From: Rhodococcus sp. IEGM 1409
Lineage (GTDB): Bacteria; Actinomycetota; Actinomycetes; Mycobacteriales; Mycobacteriaceae
NCBI RefSeq assembly: GCF_030056735.1
Contig: NZ_JASHKN010000017.1
Span: forward strand, 1-64,000
Reading direction: 5' to 3'
Length of the DNA stretch: 64,000 nt
Positions 63,246 through 64,000 of the stretch are shown here, piece after piece. Position numbers and translations under genes: made by a program. The notes beneath the pieces are model-generated. The model saw nothing but the letters and a program-made list of their open reading frames with translations. It was not told the DNA's origin and ran no database searches. How positions within the stretch are numbered: the stretch's first letter is position 1; the number at the start of each line of letters is the position of its first letter.

Positions 63246-64000
63246 TCAGTTCTTGCGGACACCGTCCATCGGGTTCTTGCGCAGGGCGGCGCGAGTCGGG
63301 ATCGCGATGGAGACAAACCCGAGAACAGCGGTCACGGCGACGATGGAACCGTAGATCACCGGTGAGATCGCCGGGATCGGCTGCCCGGACACCGCCACGG
63401 CGATGCCCATCAGCGGCGGCAGGGCGATCAGCGATCCGACCACGACGGCGATTCCCACCACCATCAACGATTCGATGCGCATCATCGCTCGGACCTGCTT
63501 CGTTCGCGAACCCACCAGCTGCAGGAGCGCGAACTCGCGGGAACGCTCGGCCGTGGCGGCGACCAGAGTGTTCACGACGGCGACGGCCAGATAACCGAGC
63601 AGGACGAGGACGGCGAGGATGCTGACCCACGACTGCATACGCCGCTGATCTTCGCCTGCGGCCCCGAACTGGTCCTGGTTCATCGCGGCGATCGACGGGA
63701 AGGACTGCAACGACTGCTGAACTTCAGCCGACCGTCCGGGTTCGGCAGTAACCAGAACGGTGTCGATCAGGGCGTCGGTGGAGTGCTGACGCAAAGTCTC
63801 GATCGGCATGGTCACGTCCCCGAATCCGAGGCCGCGACCGTATTTTGCGACGACCATCGGATGCACCAGTGTTCCGTCACCCAGATAGAGGTCGACGCGC
63901 TGGCCAACCTTGGCCCCGAGTGTGAAGGCGCCGTCTTCGCTCACGGCAAGGGTATCGCCGGTCAGAGCGCTCAGGTCGCCTTCGGTCACCGCGAGATCGA
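63246..64000 (-). CDS. FtsX-like ABC transporter permease (C-terminal part)
   Basis: The gene enters from the right edge without a start. The visible ~250 residues comprise part of an extracytoplasmic domain (AFTLGAKVGQRVDLYLGDGT), then three helices of an FtsX domain (WVSILAVLVLLGYLAVAVVNTLV, MVVGIAVVVGSLIALPPLMGIAV, VIYGSIVAVTAVLGFVSIAIPTR), ending in MDGVRKN. The coupling motif EFALLQLVGSRTKQVRAMMRIE is typical of MacB/LolE-type permeases. It should work with an ATPase encoded beyond the window. Confidence 0.88.
   Translation of the reverse strand, partial: DLAVTEGDLSALTGDTLAVSEDGAFTLGAKVGQRVDLYLGDGTLVHPMVVAKYGRGLGFGDVTMPIETLRQHSTDALIDTVLVTAEPGRSAEVQQSLQSFPSIAAMNQDQFGAAGEDQRRMQSWVSILAVLVLLGYLAVAVVNTLVAATAERSREFALLQLVGSRTKQVRAMMRIESLMVVGIAVVVGSLIALPPLMGIAVAVSGQPIPAISPVIYGSIVAVTAVLGFVSIAIPTRAALRKNPMDGVRKN

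Overview
The window is chromosomal DNA of a mycolic-acid-producing actinobacterium, most likely a Rhodococcus. It is GC-rich, uses many GTG starts, appears to use leaderless promoters, and carries MmpL3, the arabinofuranosyltransferase AftD and mycobacterial-type fatty-acid enzymes. I see no prophage, transposase, CRISPR array, rRNA or tRNA. From memory, the gene order follows the Mycobacterium tuberculosis segment around Rv0205-Rv0244c, interrupted by lineage-specific insertions.

Region 1 (1-12.1 kb): a YceI-type lipid-binding protein; leuA behind a leucine-codon leader; a divergent GntR/FadR regulator; a flippase-like membrane protein; a membrane-bound class III adenylate cyclase; then an AI-2E permease, sensor kinase, response regulator and DUF1707 operon. 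A decayed MaoC hydratase fragment and a DUF2339 membrane protein follow. Region 2 (12.1-23.2 kb): trmB, a NYN-domain protein and mmpL3 form a tightly coupled minus-strand operon. Divergent to it are two P-loop GTPase-like proteins with altered Walker A motifs and a small DxDxDG protein. Then come pckG with a structured leader and the cysK-cysE pair.

Region 3 (23.2-31.3 kb): a hydrolase, a cation-efflux protein and a small membrane protein; a TetR regulator; then an operon of an APH-like kinase, a lipocalin-like protein and an aldehyde dehydrogenase, preceded by a perfect match to the KstR operator consensus and followed by an unannotated 34-codon ORF. A ROK sugar kinase lies upstream. Region 4 (31.3-47.5 kb): a cell-envelope block with a methyltransferase, a glycosyltransferase, a large membrane protein, a flippase sharing a 33-bp divergent promoter, a Tat-lipoprotein substrate-binding protein, a DUF3068 protein, an acyltransferase, aftD, a 57-residue DUF2613 protein, isochorismate synthase, a universal stress protein and an LpqI/NagZ hexosaminidase.

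Region 5 (47.5-64 kb): a TetR regulator, htdX-fabG4, fadA2 and fadE5. These look like one regulon, because the same TTAC-N6-GTAA palindrome lies before the TetR gene, between fabG4 and fadA2, and before fadE5. Inserted in this block are a VanW protein, an F420-type oxidoreductase, an Xre/membrane pair, a nucleotidyltransferase, a YhgE/Pip exporter with a degenerate ABC ATPase, and a lipoprotein. The window ends in a methyltransferase and a truncated FtsX-type permease.

The most noteworthy signals are the leuA leader, whose Leu codons can pair with the leuA ribosome-binding site; the TetR-fatty-acid regulon palindrome; the paired degenerate GTPases; and the alternative hairpins plus micropeptide after the aldehyde dehydrogenase gene.
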